A DNA stretch of 64,000 nucleotides from Sphingobacterium thalpophilum (GCF_038396785.1 NZ_CP151087.1:1178001-1242000); one strand, 5' to 3'; positions 8,173 to 18,234 are shown, counted from the first letter of the stretch. Numbers and translations: made by a program. The notes: generated by a model from the sequence alone, not told the origin.

Positions 8173-9330
8173 ATGAAAGCAGCAGTATTCCATAAGCCCG
8201 GCGATATCAGGGTCGATAATGTACCTGACCCAGCTATACTTGACCCAAGAGACGTCATTCTAAAAGTAACCGCGACCGCAATATGTGGCTCCGATCTACA
8301 TATTCTAAGCGGTGCAGTCCCGCAGAAGGAAAACCTGATCATGGGACACGAATTTATGGGCATCGTGGAGGAAGTGGGCTCAGAAATCACCAATCTAAAA
8401 AAAGGCGACCGTGTAGTAGTCCCCTTTCCGATCGCTTGCGGAAAATGTTTTTTCTGTACGCATGAAGCATCTCCTGCCTGCGAGAATTCAAACTTTAAAC
8501 ACTATGGTCCCAACGGGGATTTGATGGATCAAAAAGGTGGTGCACTCTTTGGCTATACTGATCTTTACGGAGGATATTCTGGCGGTCAGGCTGAATATGT
8601 ACGCGTTCCTTATGCCGATATCAGTCCTCGGATTATTCCCGAACACCTGACTGATGAACAGGCTTTGTTTTTAACAGACATTTTTCCTACCGGATGGTCT
8701 GCGATTGATTGGGCAAATCTGAAAGGCGGTGAAACTGTTGCAATCTTTGGTTCGGGTCCTGTCGGCCTGATGGCTCAAAAAGCAGCATGGCTTAATGGTG
8801 CTGGTCGAGTTATCGCTATAGACCCACTGGACTATCGATTGGAGAAAGCGAAAGCAGTCAATAACGTTGAAATCCTAAACCCACATAAAGTAGATGTTAT
8901 TCAGGCAATTCGTGAAATGACTGACGGAAGAGGAGCCGACGTGTGCGTAGATGCAGTAGGCTTTGAGCCTGAACGAAATTTTATGGATAAAGTAAAAGCA
9001 ACGATAAATTTTGAAAAAGGGTCGATAAAAGTATTGGAAATGTGCTTTGAAGCGGTCAGACGAATGGGAACAGTATCGATCATGGGCGTATATGGTTCAC
9101 CATACGATAATTTCCCACTATTCAGGATTTTTGATAAAGGTATCACCATTAAGCAGGGTCAAGCCCCTGTTCTTAACTATATTGACAAGCTTGTGAACCT
9201 CGTCAGCGAAAATAAAGTAGTTCTCGATGATATTATCACCCACACCATTCCGCTTACTGAAGCGGAGCATGGCTATAAAATCTTCAATGAGAAAGAAGAC
9301 GATTGCGTTAAAGTAGTTTTGAAACCCTAA
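8173..9330 (+). CDS. zinc-dependent alcohol dehydrogenase, glutathione-independent formaldehyde dehydrogenase-like
   Basis: This 385-residue medium-chain dehydrogenase oxidises an alcohol or aldehyde hydrate with NAD+. Catalytic zinc ligands C38, H59 (with E60) and D170 in LTDIFPTG are present; the last motif points to the FDH/FdhA branch. Structural-zinc cysteines C89, C92, C95 and C103 are all there. The nucleotide-binding loop is GSGPVG (193-198). Length matches the family and the ATG gives the normal N-terminus MKAAVFHKPGDIRV. It stands alone between intergenic stretches. Substrate cannot be fixed from sequence, and other small aldehydes or alcohols are possible. Confidence 0.85.
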   Translation: MKAAVFHKPGDIRVDNVPDPAILDPRDVILKVTATAICGSDLHILSGAVPQKENLIMGHEFMGIVEEVGSEITNLKKGDRVVVPFPIACGKCFFCTHEASPACENSNFKHYGPNGDLMDQKGGALFGYTDLYGGYSGGQAEYVRVPYADISPRIIPEHLTDEQALFLTDIFPTGWSAIDWANLKGGETVAIFGSGPVGLMAQKAAWLNGAGRVIAIDPLDYRLEKAKAVNNVEILNPHKVDVIQAIREMTDGRGADVCVDAVGFEPERNFMDKVKATINFEKGSIKVLEMCFEAVRRMGTVSIMGVYGSPYDNFPLFRIFDKGITIKQGQAPVLNYIDKLVNLVSENKVVLDDIITHTIPLTEAEHGYKIFNEKEDDCVKVVLKP

Positions 9331-9468
9331 GATAAATTTACGAGGAAAAATCACGAAAAATGAGCAGGCTTGCTGTAAACATTAAATGATTTTTCCTCGC
9401 GGTTTATCGTTCGGTTAATGTGGATAGGCCTTTTCGCAAATCGCTAAAATAGCTTCGCAAGTATTCCT

Positions 9469-9594
9469 TCAAAAGTTACCAAAATATTTTCTCCATATTT
9501 TTGCTGTGCTTTGGTCTACTTTCTCTTCAAGCGTGTAAGCTGTAATCCCCCCTTTAAAATTAGCTGCAGCACTTTCGATCTGGGACCACCCCAT
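9469..9594 (-). CDS. possible 41-residue small protein or gene relic
   Basis: The frame begins MGWSQIESAAANFKGGITAY and ends KIWRKYFGNF. Composition is protein-like, with a regular helix pattern, and the frame extends a few codons upstream without a start. It could be the 3' relic of a longer gene. No family is recognised. Confidence 0.3.
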   Translation of the reverse strand: MGWSQIESAAANFKGGITAYTLEEKVDQSTAKIWRKYFGNF

Positions 9595-10020
9595 CTGCAA
9601 ATATTTTTTGTAAATCAATCATACGCTTTAAGACGATAGTAAATACTATATCAGATAATTAGAGTTTATTTCTATGCATTATTGAAGCTACAATAGTTCA
9701 TTTATTTTTAAGTATCCTTACCCAACCATTTGCCCTCCAAAAATGTTTTAAAACCGAGTCGAATAAATAATCAAAATATGAACTAATGAGGAAAACATGA
9801 TCAACAAAAATACCGCAAAGCTAGTTTTGGTAGACTTGTATCGATTTTCTATATTACCCCAATTTATAAACGGCTAAATCTATATTTGCTGCCGGCTTTT
9901 ATAATTTATCAAAAATTTTCCCTTTACGACAGAGTTGAATTCGTTGATACAAATAAACTGTGTATATTTAACATTTACTTATACAATCTCAAACTACCGT
10001 TAAACATAAATGCAGAAACC
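9595..10020. other. promoter region of the phosphorelay cluster
   Basis: No gene is seen. TATATTTG at 9881-9888 matches the -7 box and would start transcription near 9895, about 125 bases before the ATG at 10021. This also argues against an upstream TTG start at 9886, which lies inside the promoter box. Confidence 0.5.
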
Positions 10021-11490
10021 ATGATTTTAATTGTAGATGACCAAGAAGAAAACATATTTTCGTTAAAGAAGCTCTTAGAATCAAAAAATTTTTTAGTGGA
10101 TACTGCCCTCTCTGGTGAGGAAGCGCTAAAAAAATCCCTGAAAACCGACTACGTACTCATTATTCTGGATGTCCAGATGCCGGATATGGATGGATTTGAA
10201 GTTGCAGCAACCCTACGTGGCCTCAATAAAACAAAAAATATCCCGATAATATTCCTATCGGCAGTCAGCAAGGACAAAAAATTCATTACGCAGGGATATG
10301 CTTCCGGTGGTCATGATTACGTCACTAAACCTGTCGATCCGGATATCCTGAATCTGAAAGTCAAAACTTTCTATGATCTCCATGAAAAGACAGTCGCTCT
10401 CAATAAAATGCAGGAACAGCTTCTATCTGAAATCGAAGAACGCAAAAAAGCCCAGCGTGCCCTTGAAAAACAGGTTGACCAGCTCCACCTGACACTCGAA
10501 TCCTTACCGCAGCTGGCTTTCACTGCAAATTTTGATGGGGGCATAAAATTTGTCAATTCCCAATGGTACCGATTTGCTCGGTCCGCTGAATCTTTTCCGC
10601 CCACACATCCCGATGACGAGGAGATCAAAATGCTATGGACTGACGCTGTGTCACACAGAACGGTTTATGAAAAAGAAGTCCGCATCAAAGAGCTTAGCGC
10701 AGAAAATTACAAATATTTTCTTCTTCGCATAGCACCGATACGCGAGCAGGAATCGGGCCCAATTTGGGTGGGAACCCTGACGGACATTGACCACAGAAAA
10801 CAATTGGAAAAAAAGAAAGACGAATTCTTGAGCATTGCCAGCCACGAACTAAAGACACCTCTGACCAGTATTAAGGGTTATGTGCAATTTATGATGCGCC
10901 TGATCGGCTTAAACGACATTTCTTCTATCCAAAAACATCTCCTTACCCTAGATGGACATGTAGATAAATTACAGGAGCTGATAAAAGACCTGCTCGATAT
11001 TTCTAAAATTGATAGCGGCCAGCTAAATTTAAGAAAAGAGGATTTTGTAATTGAAAACCTGATTGAAGAGACTATATCCTCAATGAGACAGATGAATGCC
11101 GATGTTGATTTTTATTTTCATTACGATCCCAATCTTATCAACCACATGATAAAAGGTGATAAGAGGCGTATAGAGCAAGTCTTGATCAATTTTCTCAGTA
11201 ATGCGATAAAATATTCAGTCAATAGGCCCTGTATAACAATAGACATACAATATAAATCTGACTCAGTTAGTGTATTTGTCACCGATTGCGGTATAGGTAT
11301 CCCGGAAAACAGGCAAAAACACGTGTTTGATAAGTTTTACCGTGTGGAAGAATCGTCCGTAAACTTTCAGGGTCTGGGGATTGGTCTTTATATCTGCGCT
11401 GAAATAATTAAGCAGCACAATGGAACTATCGGTGTACGCAGTGCCCCCACAGGAGGAACTACTTTTTATTTTTCTTTACCTTTAAATTGA
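10021..11490 (+). CDS. receiver-PAS-histidine kinase hybrid
   Basis: The protein has 489 residues. An N-terminal receiver (1-120) has D6-D7, phospho-acceptor D50 in ILDVQMPDMDG and K103. A short coiled coil (120-155) and a PAS-like domain (155-262) follow. The HisKA helix has H275 in SHELKTP, and the HATPase domain shows DCGIGIPE and GLGIGLY. There is no membrane segment, so the kinase is cytosolic and its input may be another kinase acting on the receiver. The ATG at 10021 is the family start. The next kinase begins within 8 bases of the stop, so the genes are co-transcribed. Confidence 0.9.
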   Translation: MILIVDDQEENIFSLKKLLESKNFLVDTALSGEEALKKSLKTDYVLIILDVQMPDMDGFEVAATLRGLNKTKNIPIIFLSAVSKDKKFITQGYASGGHDYVTKPVDPDILNLKVKTFYDLHEKTVALNKMQEQLLSEIEERKKAQRALEKQVDQLHLTLESLPQLAFTANFDGGIKFVNSQWYRFARSAESFPPTHPDDEEIKMLWTDAVSHRTVYEKEVRIKELSAENYKYFLLRIAPIREQESGPIWVGTLTDIDHRKQLEKKKDEFLSIASHELKTPLTSIKGYVQFMMRLIGLNDISSIQKHLLTLDGHVDKLQELIKDLLDISKIDSGQLNLRKEDFVIENLIEETISSMRQMNADVDFYFHYDPNLINHMIKGDKRRIEQVLINFLSNAIKYSVNRPCITIDIQYKSDSVSVFVTDCGIGIPENRQKHVFDKFYRVEESSVNFQGLGIGLYICAEIIKQHNGTIGVRSAPTGGTTFYFSLPLN

Positions 11491-11498
11491 ACCAGGCA

Positions 11499-14400
11499 AT
11501 GCCAAAACGTTTTTTAAGAGATCTGCAGATCGGCTTTGGATTTTCACTGGCCCTGTTATTGACCAGTTCGACAGCATCATATCTAAGTATCCGTAATCAG
11601 ATCCATAATAGTCAAATGGTTGATCACAGTAGACGTGTTATTGCACGCTCGAACAGAATTTTGATCGACCTGCAAAATGCCGAGACTGGACAGCGGGGGT
11701 TTCTGCTCACCGGAAGAGAACATTTTCTGGAACCCTATTATAGCAGTTCCCGCTCCCTCCCTCAGTCAATTGCCACCGCCCGTGACCTGGTATCGGACAA
11801 TCTCCCGCAGCAAAAAATAATAGATAGCATCGGCCAGCTGGTCGAGTCCCGATTGAATAAACTGGCCGGACTGGTTAACATAAAAAAGGCCCGGGGTACG
11901 GTGACCTTAGCGGACATGGAGGAGGGCAAGAAATATATGGACAGATGCCGTGCGCTTCTCGCCAGACTTGTAGACAATGAGGAGAAATTGCTCGACAGTA
12001 GGTCCGGAAGGCTCAATACGGCATCAACATTGACTTCACTTTTTGTGATCATCGCTGCGATTTTTTCGCTGTTCATTACCATATTTTCTTATATAAGGCT
12101 TAGAAGGGACCTGGCGAAACGGGTACAGCTCGAACAAGACCTTAAGAAAAAAGATAGGGAGATCACCCAAAGACTCGTCGCAACACAACGTATTGCGGGA
12201 CAGATTGCTGCCGGAAACTATTCGGTTAAAATCAATGACCAGGAGCATGATGAACTAGGAAGTTTAGCCGGTTCACTAAACAATATGGCAGATTCGTTAA
12301 AACAATCTTTCGATGAACTTAGCGACAATGAATGGCGCCAGACCGGGCTCGCCTTGCTAAACGAAGTTTTAGTCGGCAACAAAGTGAAAGAAGATCTAGT
12401 TTCCGATGCATTGCAAATCTTAGTCACTTATGGGGAATGTGCCAACGGCTCCCTTTATATCCTTGAGCATACGCAGCTAGCACTGATAGGAGCCTACGGC
12501 CATGAAGATTCGATGCGGCAATTTATCGCACCCGGAGAAGGCGCTGTCGGTCAGGCGTTTGTGGACGGCAAAGTACGGATCATAGAAAATCCATATCCTT
12601 CGAAAAATGTGGTCAGTTTTACTGCAGGATATTTACCCCTGCATTCGATCTTATTACTTCCAATTTTTGATGGTCACACCTGCATTGGTGTTATTGAACT
12701 TGGTTCTTTCAGGAAATTCGAGGAACCCCAGATGCCCTTTTATAGAGAAGCGGGCCGTCATATTGGTGCAGCGATTGTTGCAGCTCAGGCGCGGCTGAAA
12801 GTACAGCAGCTGCTTGAAGAAACGCAATCGCAGACAGAGGAACTTCAGGCACAGCATGCCGAGCTGGAAAATCTCAATGCAAATCTTGAAATCCATACCC
12901 AAAAACTCCAGACGTCCGAAGAAGAACTACGCGTACAACAGGAAGAACTGCTGCAAGCCAATAAAGAACTGGAGCAACGCTCTGCAATGCTAGAAGAAAA
13001 AAATATACTGATAGCAGACCGAAATCAGGAAATTCAGAAAAAAGCGGAAGAACTGGCGCGGAGCACGAAATATAAGTCAGAATTTTTGGCAAATATGTCA
13101 CATGAGCTGCGTACACCGCTCAATTCAATTTTGCTTCTATCACGCCTAATGTCGGATAATCCCGAAAAGAACCTGACAACCGAACAGATTGAATCGGCCG
13201 AGGTGATCCAATTATCGGGAAAAAACCTATTGACCCTTATCGACGAAATTCTCGATCTTTCAAAAATTGAGTCCGGTAAAATGGAACTCGATTATCAGCA
13301 GGTTGCAATTTCGGATCTCACAAAAGACCTGGACAATCTATTTTCTCCGATTATAAGGGAAAAAGCACTCTCATTTACAATAAAATTGGCAGATAACCTG
13401 CCAAAGACAATACGGACTGACCGCCAGCGACTGGACCAGATCCTACGGAATCTATTATCAAATGCCATCAAGTTTACGAAAGAGGGACAAGTCACACTTT
13501 CCGTCTTCCCAAACGAGGCAAAAGATGGACAGATTGCTTTTGCCGTAACTGACACCGGTATAGGAATTGCACCGGACAAACAGGACGTCATTTTTGAAGC
13601 TTTTCAGCAGGCTGACGGATCCACACGCCGCAAATTTGGCGGGACAGGTCTTGGGCTTTCGATCAGCCGTGAACTCTCGCGTCTGTTGGGCGGAGAGATC
13701 CGTTTAAGTAGCCAGGAAAAAAAAGGAAGTACCTTTACCCTTTTACTTCCCGAAAATCAGGAAGAAAATACTGTTCCGACAACGGAAGAGCTTATACAGT
13801 CCATTGCGGAAAACATCGAAGAAACACAGGACATCATAATGTCCAGTAATCCGCATACCGTTGACATTATCCCGCCGGATGTTGATGATGACCGGAATGA
13901 TATAAAAGAGGACGATAAAGTGATATTGATCGTGGAAGATGATGTTAATTTTGCTAAAGCGCTGCTTAGGTATACCCGGCAGCAAAAGTATAAAGGGGTA
14001 GTTATCGTGCGTGGAGACCAGGCAGCTGATGCAGCGATAAGGTATAAGCCTACGGCGATTTTATTGGATATTCAATTACCTGTAAAAGATGGGTGGCAGG
14101 TTATGGCAGAGATTAAAAACAATCCAATTACACGTCCGATTCCAGTCCATGTTATGTCATCTTTTGAAGTTAAACGGGAAAGTCTGCTCCAAGGGGCTAT
14201 CGATTTTATTGATAAACCTATTGCGCTGGAACAAATGGCGCAGATGTTTATAAAAATTGAGGAAGCACTTGCCCGGAATCCGAAAAAGGTGCTTATTGTA
14301 GAGGAAAATTCAAAACATGCAGCAGCACTTGCTAACTTTTTGGAAAGCTATGATATCATTTCTGAAATAAAGACTACCGTTACAGAAAGCGTCGACAGTC

Positions 14401-15083
14401 TCTATTCTGATAAAGCAGATTGCGTTATACTGGACATGGGCGTTCCGGGCAATATGGGATATGACACATTAGACTCGATACGACAAAAACCCGGTTTAGA
14501 AAATATACCTATCATTGTATTCACAGGGAAGAATCTTTCGAAATCTGAAGAGCTAAAATTGAAGCAATATGCCGATTCGATTGTCATCAAAACGGCAAAT
14601 TCCTACCAGCGAATACTGGACGAAGTTGGACTGTTTTTGCATTTAGTAGGAAACCATCCTGGTGAAGAATGGTCAAAAAAATCGTCTTTAGGAACCATCA
14701 GAGAAGTACTGCAAAATAAAAAAGTTCTTATCGTCGATGACGATATACGCACTATTTATTATCTCTCTCAAGCGCTTGAAAGGTATCAGATTAATGTTGT
14801 TTCTGCAATGGACGGAAAGGAAGGTCTAGACAAAATTGAAGAACACGATGATATTTCTGTTATTCTTATGGATATGGTGATGCCCGAAATGGATGGGTAT
14901 GAAACGATTAAAATGATTCGTCAAAATCCCCATTATAGTGAAATACCGATAATTGCCATAACAGCAAAAAACATGATCGGTGACAGGGAAAGGTGTATCA
15001 TAGCCGGGGCCTCTGATTATATTTCAAAGCCCGTGGACACCGATCAATTGCTTTCATTATTACGTGTATGGTTATACAACTGA
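11499..15083 (+). CDS. CHASE3-HAMP-GAF hybrid histidine kinase with three receivers
   Basis: About 1194 residues. A membrane helix (~12-30) precedes a periplasmic CHASE3 domain (NAETGQRGFLLTG), then a second helix (~180-200), HAMP (~235-270), GAF (~290-430) and a long coiled coil (~435-525). HisKA has its His in SHELRTP (~535), and HATPase shows DTGIGIAPDK and GGTGLGLS. Three receivers fill the C-terminus. Their Asp motifs are LLDIQLPVKDG, ILDMGVPGNMG and LMDMVMPEMDG; the middle receiver is atypical (EEN instead of DD). The ATG at 11499 lies just behind the stop of the previous kinase; a TTG at 11487 overlapping that stop is the alternative. It probably relays phosphate to the two small receivers that follow. 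Confidence 0.9.
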   Translation: MPKRFLRDLQIGFGFSLALLLTSSTASYLSIRNQIHNSQMVDHSRRVIARSNRILIDLQNAETGQRGFLLTGREHFLEPYYSSSRSLPQSIATARDLVSDNLPQQKIIDSIGQLVESRLNKLAGLVNIKKARGTVTLADMEEGKKYMDRCRALLARLVDNEEKLLDSRSGRLNTASTLTSLFVIIAAIFSLFITIFSYIRLRRDLAKRVQLEQDLKKKDREITQRLVATQRIAGQIAAGNYSVKINDQEHDELGSLAGSLNNMADSLKQSFDELSDNEWRQTGLALLNEVLVGNKVKEDLVSDALQILVTYGECANGSLYILEHTQLALIGAYGHEDSMRQFIAPGEGAVGQAFVDGKVRIIENPYPSKNVVSFTAGYLPLHSILLLPIFDGHTCIGVIELGSFRKFEEPQMPFYREAGRHIGAAIVAAQARLKVQQLLEETQSQTEELQAQHAELENLNANLEIHTQKLQTSEEELRVQQEELLQANKELEQRSAMLEEKNILIADRNQEIQKKAEELARSTKYKSEFLANMSHELRTPLNSILLLSRLMSDNPEKNLTTEQIESAEVIQLSGKNLLTLIDEILDLSKIESGKMELDYQQVAISDLTKDLDNLFSPIIREKALSFTIKLADNLPKTIRTDRQRLDQILRNLLSNAIKFTKEGQVTLSVFPNEAKDGQIAFAVTDTGIGIAPDKQDVIFEAFQQADGSTRRKFGGTGLGLSISRELSRLLGGEIRLSSQEKKGSTFTLLLPENQEENTVPTTEELIQSIAENIEETQDIIMSSNPHTVDIIPPDVDDDRNDIKEDDKVILIVEDDVNFAKALLRYTRQQKYKGVVIVRGDQAADAAIRYKPTAILLDIQLPVKDGWQVMAEIKNNPITRPIPVHVMSSFEVKRESLLQGAIDFIDKPIALEQMAQMFIKIEEALARNPKKVLIVEENSKHAAALANFLESYDIISEIKTTVTESVDSLYSDKADCVILDMGVPGNMGYDTLDSIRQKPGLENIPIIVFTGKNLSKSEELKLKQYADSIVIKTANSYQRILDEVGLFLHLVGNHPGEEWSKKSSLGTIREVLQNKKVLIVDDDIRTIYYLSQALERYQINVVSAMDGKEGLDKIEEHDDISVILMDMVMPEMDGYETIKMIRQNPHYSEIPIIAITAKNMIGDRERCIIAGASDYISKPVDTDQLLSLLRVWLYN

Positions 15084-15090
15084 TTAAAAT

Positions 15091-15462
15091 ATGGACAATA
15101 AAAGATTGATTCTGATCATCGATGATGAACCTTATAATATTTTTGCCCTAAAATTGGTTCTTAAGTCAAAAGGTTATGCTGTACTAAGCAGTGCTTCCTT
15201 AGCAGAAGGGCTTGAAATACTCCATCAGCATAAAAATATCAATATCGTGCTGATGGATATGATGATGCCTGAAATAGATGGATATGAAGGCATTGCCAGG
15301 ATCAGGGGAGCCAGCGAAATATTTAACGATGTTACCATAATTGCGGTTACTGCTCAGGCCATGTCCGGTGACCGGGAAAAATGCCTAAGTGCTGGCGCAG
15401 ATGGTTATATTTCTAAACCTATAGATATCGACGAACTTATTCCGCTGATCGAAAAATTTTAA
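15091..15462 (+). CDS. single-domain response regulator
   Basis: This 123-residue protein is a lone receiver with no output domain. It has D-D-E near residue 11, a phospho-Asp in VLMDMMMPEIDG, a conserved Thr/Ala switch region (VTAQAM) and Lys in ISKPIDIDEL. It starts 8 bases after the triple-receiver kinase and is closely similar to the last receiver of that kinase. A phosphate shuttle or sink is the likely role, as in CheY-like proteins. Confidence 0.88.
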   Translation: MDNKRLILIIDDEPYNIFALKLVLKSKGYAVLSSASLAEGLEILHQHKNINIVLMDMMMPEIDGYEGIARIRGASEIFNDVTIIAVTAQAMSGDREKCLSAGADGYISKPIDIDELIPLIEKF

Positions 15463-15464
15463 GA

Positions 15465-15836
15465 ATGGAAAAGAAGAAAATATTATTGTTTGACGATGAC
15501 AAACAATTGCTGGAGATGATTTCTATGATATTGGAGAGCTTCGGATATTCAGTAGCTGTGTCCTCTACCTCCCACGACGTGATAGAAAAGGTTACTGAGA
15601 CAAAGCCTGACTTAATTTTAATGGATAACTGGATACCATCCATTGGAGGAATTGAAGCGACTCAGTTACTCAAAAACCATCAGGAATTCAAGAGAATACC
15701 GGTAATTTATCTTTCCGCGAACAAAGATATAGAAAGCTTGGCTAAACTGGCAGGAGCTGATGACTACCTGGAAAAACCATTCGACATCGTCGATCTGGAG
15801 AAGGTGATCAATAAAATGCTAAATTTAAATTATTAA
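15465..15836 (+). CDS. second single-domain response regulator
   Basis: Another 123-residue lone receiver, two bases after the previous gene. It has FDDD near residue 8-11, phospho-Asp in LILMDNWIPSIGG and Lys in LEKPFDI. The usual Pro-x-Met-x-Gly region reads NWIPSIGG, so it has diverged from its neighbour and may serve a different kinase partner. The cluster ends here; the next 200 bases hold no gene. Confidence 0.85.
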   Translation: MEKKKILLFDDDKQLLEMISMILESFGYSVAVSSTSHDVIEKVTETKPDLILMDNWIPSIGGIEATQLLKNHQEFKRIPVIYLSANKDIESLAKLAGADDYLEKPFDIVDLEKVINKMLNLNY

Positions 15837-16046
15837 GATCTTTTACTCCCCAAAAATTTATCAATCTGGGGCACCAATTTTATTATTTTAGGGATTAACG
15901 ACATACTTGATATTTGCACTAATGCTTTACCTGGTATAGACACTATGCTATCACAGCGATTTCAAGTATTAAACGATCTATATTGCGTAGTTTATCAGTT
16001 AACGAAACCGATCCCAAGAAGGTTCACTTTATATATTTATTAAAAG

Positions 16047-16376
16047 ATGAATAAAAACCAAATTACGCAGGATCGGTATCAAGGTATACTTATCGTTGCA
16101 TTCGCAATTGTTGCACAACAGGGGCCCGAGGATCTTCCGAACGATGTGCCGGACAATCCTGAAGAGGAAATATTTGAAAATGAACCCGATGAAACTCCAG
16201 AAATGCCCGATCAGGATGATTTAGGCATCGACGAAGAACTGGGAAACGAAGAAGAAAATGAATTTCCTGAAATTGACGAACAGGAAGACGACGAAAGAGA
16301 GATTGATGAACGAGAGATTGATGACCGTGAGGAAGCCAACGACGGAGAGTTAGCTAACGATGGAAGAACCATTTAA
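16047..16376 (+). CDS. very acidic low-complexity protein
   Basis: A 109-residue protein. The first 25 residues are ordinary and mildly hydrophobic (YQGILIVAFAIVAQQ), while the rest is dominated by E and D with repeated DEREI/DDREE units. Predicted disordered and strongly negative. No family is recognised. Roles such as nucleic-acid mimicry or calcium binding are possible but unsupported. The ATG start fits. Confidence 0.6.
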   Translation: MNKNQITQDRYQGILIVAFAIVAQQGPEDLPNDVPDNPEEEIFENEPDETPEMPDQDDLGIDEELGNEEENEFPEIDEQEDDEREIDEREIDDREEANDGELANDGRTI

Positions 16377-16809
16377 GATCAAACTGTCTTTTCATTTTAT
16401 GAAATAACCAACGCGTTAAAGCTATATTTGACCGTTGGTTATTAAATGGATACAACATAGGTATCTGCCATCCCCTCTCCTATAGGCATCAAAGCAACCT
16501 TTCAAATTGAACTCAGAGGCTCGAACTGCATCAAAATGTGCTCCAGTAATGGAACTTTTATTTTGGACATCTGCTCCATGATAATTTTTGAGATCTGCTG
16601 ACAACTCATTTTACCCTGCGAGACTACCTTTTTTTCTTCAGCCATGACCGTTTGACGACTTTGTTTGGGTGCTGTTTTTTTACAAATATTTTTTAGGCGA
16701 AACAGCACGGGTTTGGATATTGTTATCTCTTAAAGATTTATAAAATGTGGAAAGTTTGACATTCGAAGCTTTTCAATAGCACGAATTACAAACAATAAAA
16801 AATAGTACT
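16377..16809. other. intergenic stretch with a doubtful minus-strand ORF
   Basis: A minus-strand frame at 16502-16645 begins MAEEKKVVSQGKMSCQQISK and has 47 residues. Another frame on the same strand is open over 16422-16604. Neither is convincing alone, and one frameshifted small gene is conceivable. No promoter box for the HchA gene is clear. Confidence 0.3.
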
Positions 16810-17691
16810 ATGTCATTATTTTCAAACGATTTGAGCAAAGAGCCTGTATTTGACGGCATTGGTTACGAACCTTCTTTTTTTTCAAGAAAGACGATGGTTA
16901 CGACCAAGACAAATTACAGTAAAAAAAAGTACAGTGATATCAACAAGGACACCCGAAAAAAGATTCTTGTGCTCTGCACAGAAGAACGGTATATGACCAT
17001 GAAAAATGGAAAGAAGTTTTCAACGGGCAATCATCCGGTCGAAACACTGGTGCCCATTCTTCATTTCGAACAGGCTGGATTTGAGGTTGACTTCTACACA
17101 CCAACAGGTGCGCCTGTAAAATTTGAGATGTGGGCTATGCCGTATGAAGATGAAAACATCGGTAAAATCCTCGACAAGTATAATACGCAATTTTCAAACC
17201 CGCACAACCTGAGAGATTTTATAGCTGACACGAATAAAGGATATGTTGATTACGTTGCCGTTTTTATCCCGGGCGGGCATGGCGCAATGCTCGGACTACC
17301 TGAAAATAATGATGTCAAAGAACTTATCAAATGGGTAATAGCGGAAGATAAATATCTCTTGGCAATCTGCCATGGCCCCGCAGCGCTCTTAAGCGTAGCA
17401 GATTGCGGAGACGCTGAGTTTCCTTTTAAGGGATATAAGATTAATTCGTTTCCTGATGAAATGGATAAGGCTTTGCCAGAAAGTGGATACCAGCCCGGCG
17501 AGATGCCCTGGTTTTATGGCGAAAAACTCAAACAGCTTGGGATCGAAATTTTGAATAAAAAAATTGCCGGCGATTGTCACGTTGACAGAAAATTAATTAC
17601 CGCAGATAGTCCGTTAGCGGCTGATAAATTCGGGAAAATCTGCGCAGATGAACTTCTCGCCTGTGAAAAATCAGAACTGGAGCATGAATAG
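16810..17691 (+). CDS. hchA: HchA/Hsp31 glyoxalase III, DJ-1/PfpI superfamily
   Basis: The protein has 293 residues, close to the 283 of E. coli HchA, which detoxifies methylglyoxal to lactate without cofactor and acts as a chaperone. The family blocks align by eye: FSTGNHPVETL with E78, PGGHGAMLGLPE, and the nucleophile elbow AICHGPAALL with C187-H188, then FPDEMDK. The E. coli zinc ligand His86 corresponds to Glu87 here, judged from memory of that sequence, so metal binding may differ. The gene stands alone. Length, motifs and start all agree. Confidence 0.9.
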   Translation: MSLFSNDLSKEPVFDGIGYEPSFFSRKTMVTTKTNYSKKKYSDINKDTRKKILVLCTEERYMTMKNGKKFSTGNHPVETLVPILHFEQAGFEVDFYTPTGAPVKFEMWAMPYEDENIGKILDKYNTQFSNPHNLRDFIADTNKGYVDYVAVFIPGGHGAMLGLPENNDVKELIKWVIAEDKYLLAICHGPAALLSVADCGDAEFPFKGYKINSFPDEMDKALPESGYQPGEMPWFYGEKLKQLGIEILNKKIAGDCHVDRKLITADSPLAADKFGKICADELLACEKSELEHE

Positions 17692-17799
17692 GCATCGGAA
17701 GCCATATGGATCATTGCAAAGTCTTTGCCAACGTTTTTAAAATTTGAGCTATTATTTTAAGAACTATTTTCTATCAAGAAATAAAGAATATTTTAATCT

Positions 17800-18057
17800 A
17801 TGACAAAAACTAAAATATATAAAGATATACCGGTTATTTTAACAACGGAAACAGAACAGTTATTTGATTTTGAGTTAGTTGAAAGTGGTCAGGTAGGCCA
17901 ATATGCCAAAATATCTTCTGAAGGATACGAGCTAATTATAGGTGAAGATCTCAGTTACCTGGACGGAGATATGCCCGAAAAATGGAGGCAACCTGCTGTT
18001 CAGAAACTACTGGCTTTAGTACGGGATGATAACAAAACAATCGGTGATTTAAATTAA
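17800..18057 (+). CDS. unrecognised 85-residue protein
   Basis: A small acidic soluble protein beginning MTKTKIYKDIPVILTTETEQ. It has a beta-rich N-terminal half and a helical C-terminal half (PEKWRQPAVQKLLALVRDDN). No family is recognised. It starts 108 bases after hchA on the same strand and is followed within 20 bases by a terminator-like repeat hairpin. Confidence 0.6.
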   Translation: MTKTKIYKDIPVILTTETEQLFDFELVESGQVGQYAKISSEGYELIIGEDLSYLDGDMPEKWRQPAVQKLLALVRDDNKTIGDLN

Positions 18058-18073
18058 TTTTTTTCAAATACAA

Positions 18074-18126
18074 GGCTCCCTTATTAACCGACAAGGGAGC
18101 CTTTCTGACTATATATCCATTTAGTT
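18074..18126 (+). repeat. dispersed intergenic hairpin repeat, copy 2, acting as terminator
   Basis: GGCTCCCTT and AAGGGAGCC form a perfect 9-bp stem with a 10-base loop followed by TTTCT. It directly follows the 85-residue gene and is the best terminator among the four copies. Confidence 0.7.
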
Positions 18127-18144
18127 ACTGGACCACAGCCTAAT

Positions 18145-18234
18145 ATGGAGATGGTTAACCGTGTTGCCGGAATTGCAGACGAACTCAGAAGGTCTATGAT
18201 GCTGATTGTGTGGGCACAAAAAAGGCCGGAATAA
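18145..18234 (+). other. 29-codon frame running into copy B, possible gene relic
   Basis: The frame MEMVNRVAGIADELRRSMML looks protein-like but ends a few bases inside cassette copy B. It may be the relic of a gene cut by arrival of the copy. Family unknown. Confidence 0.3.

Noticed and set aside
9886..10020. 45-residue N-terminal extension of the receiver-PAS-kinase
   Set aside because: It would start at a TTG inside the TATATTTG promoter box and precedes the canonical receiver start MILIVDD.
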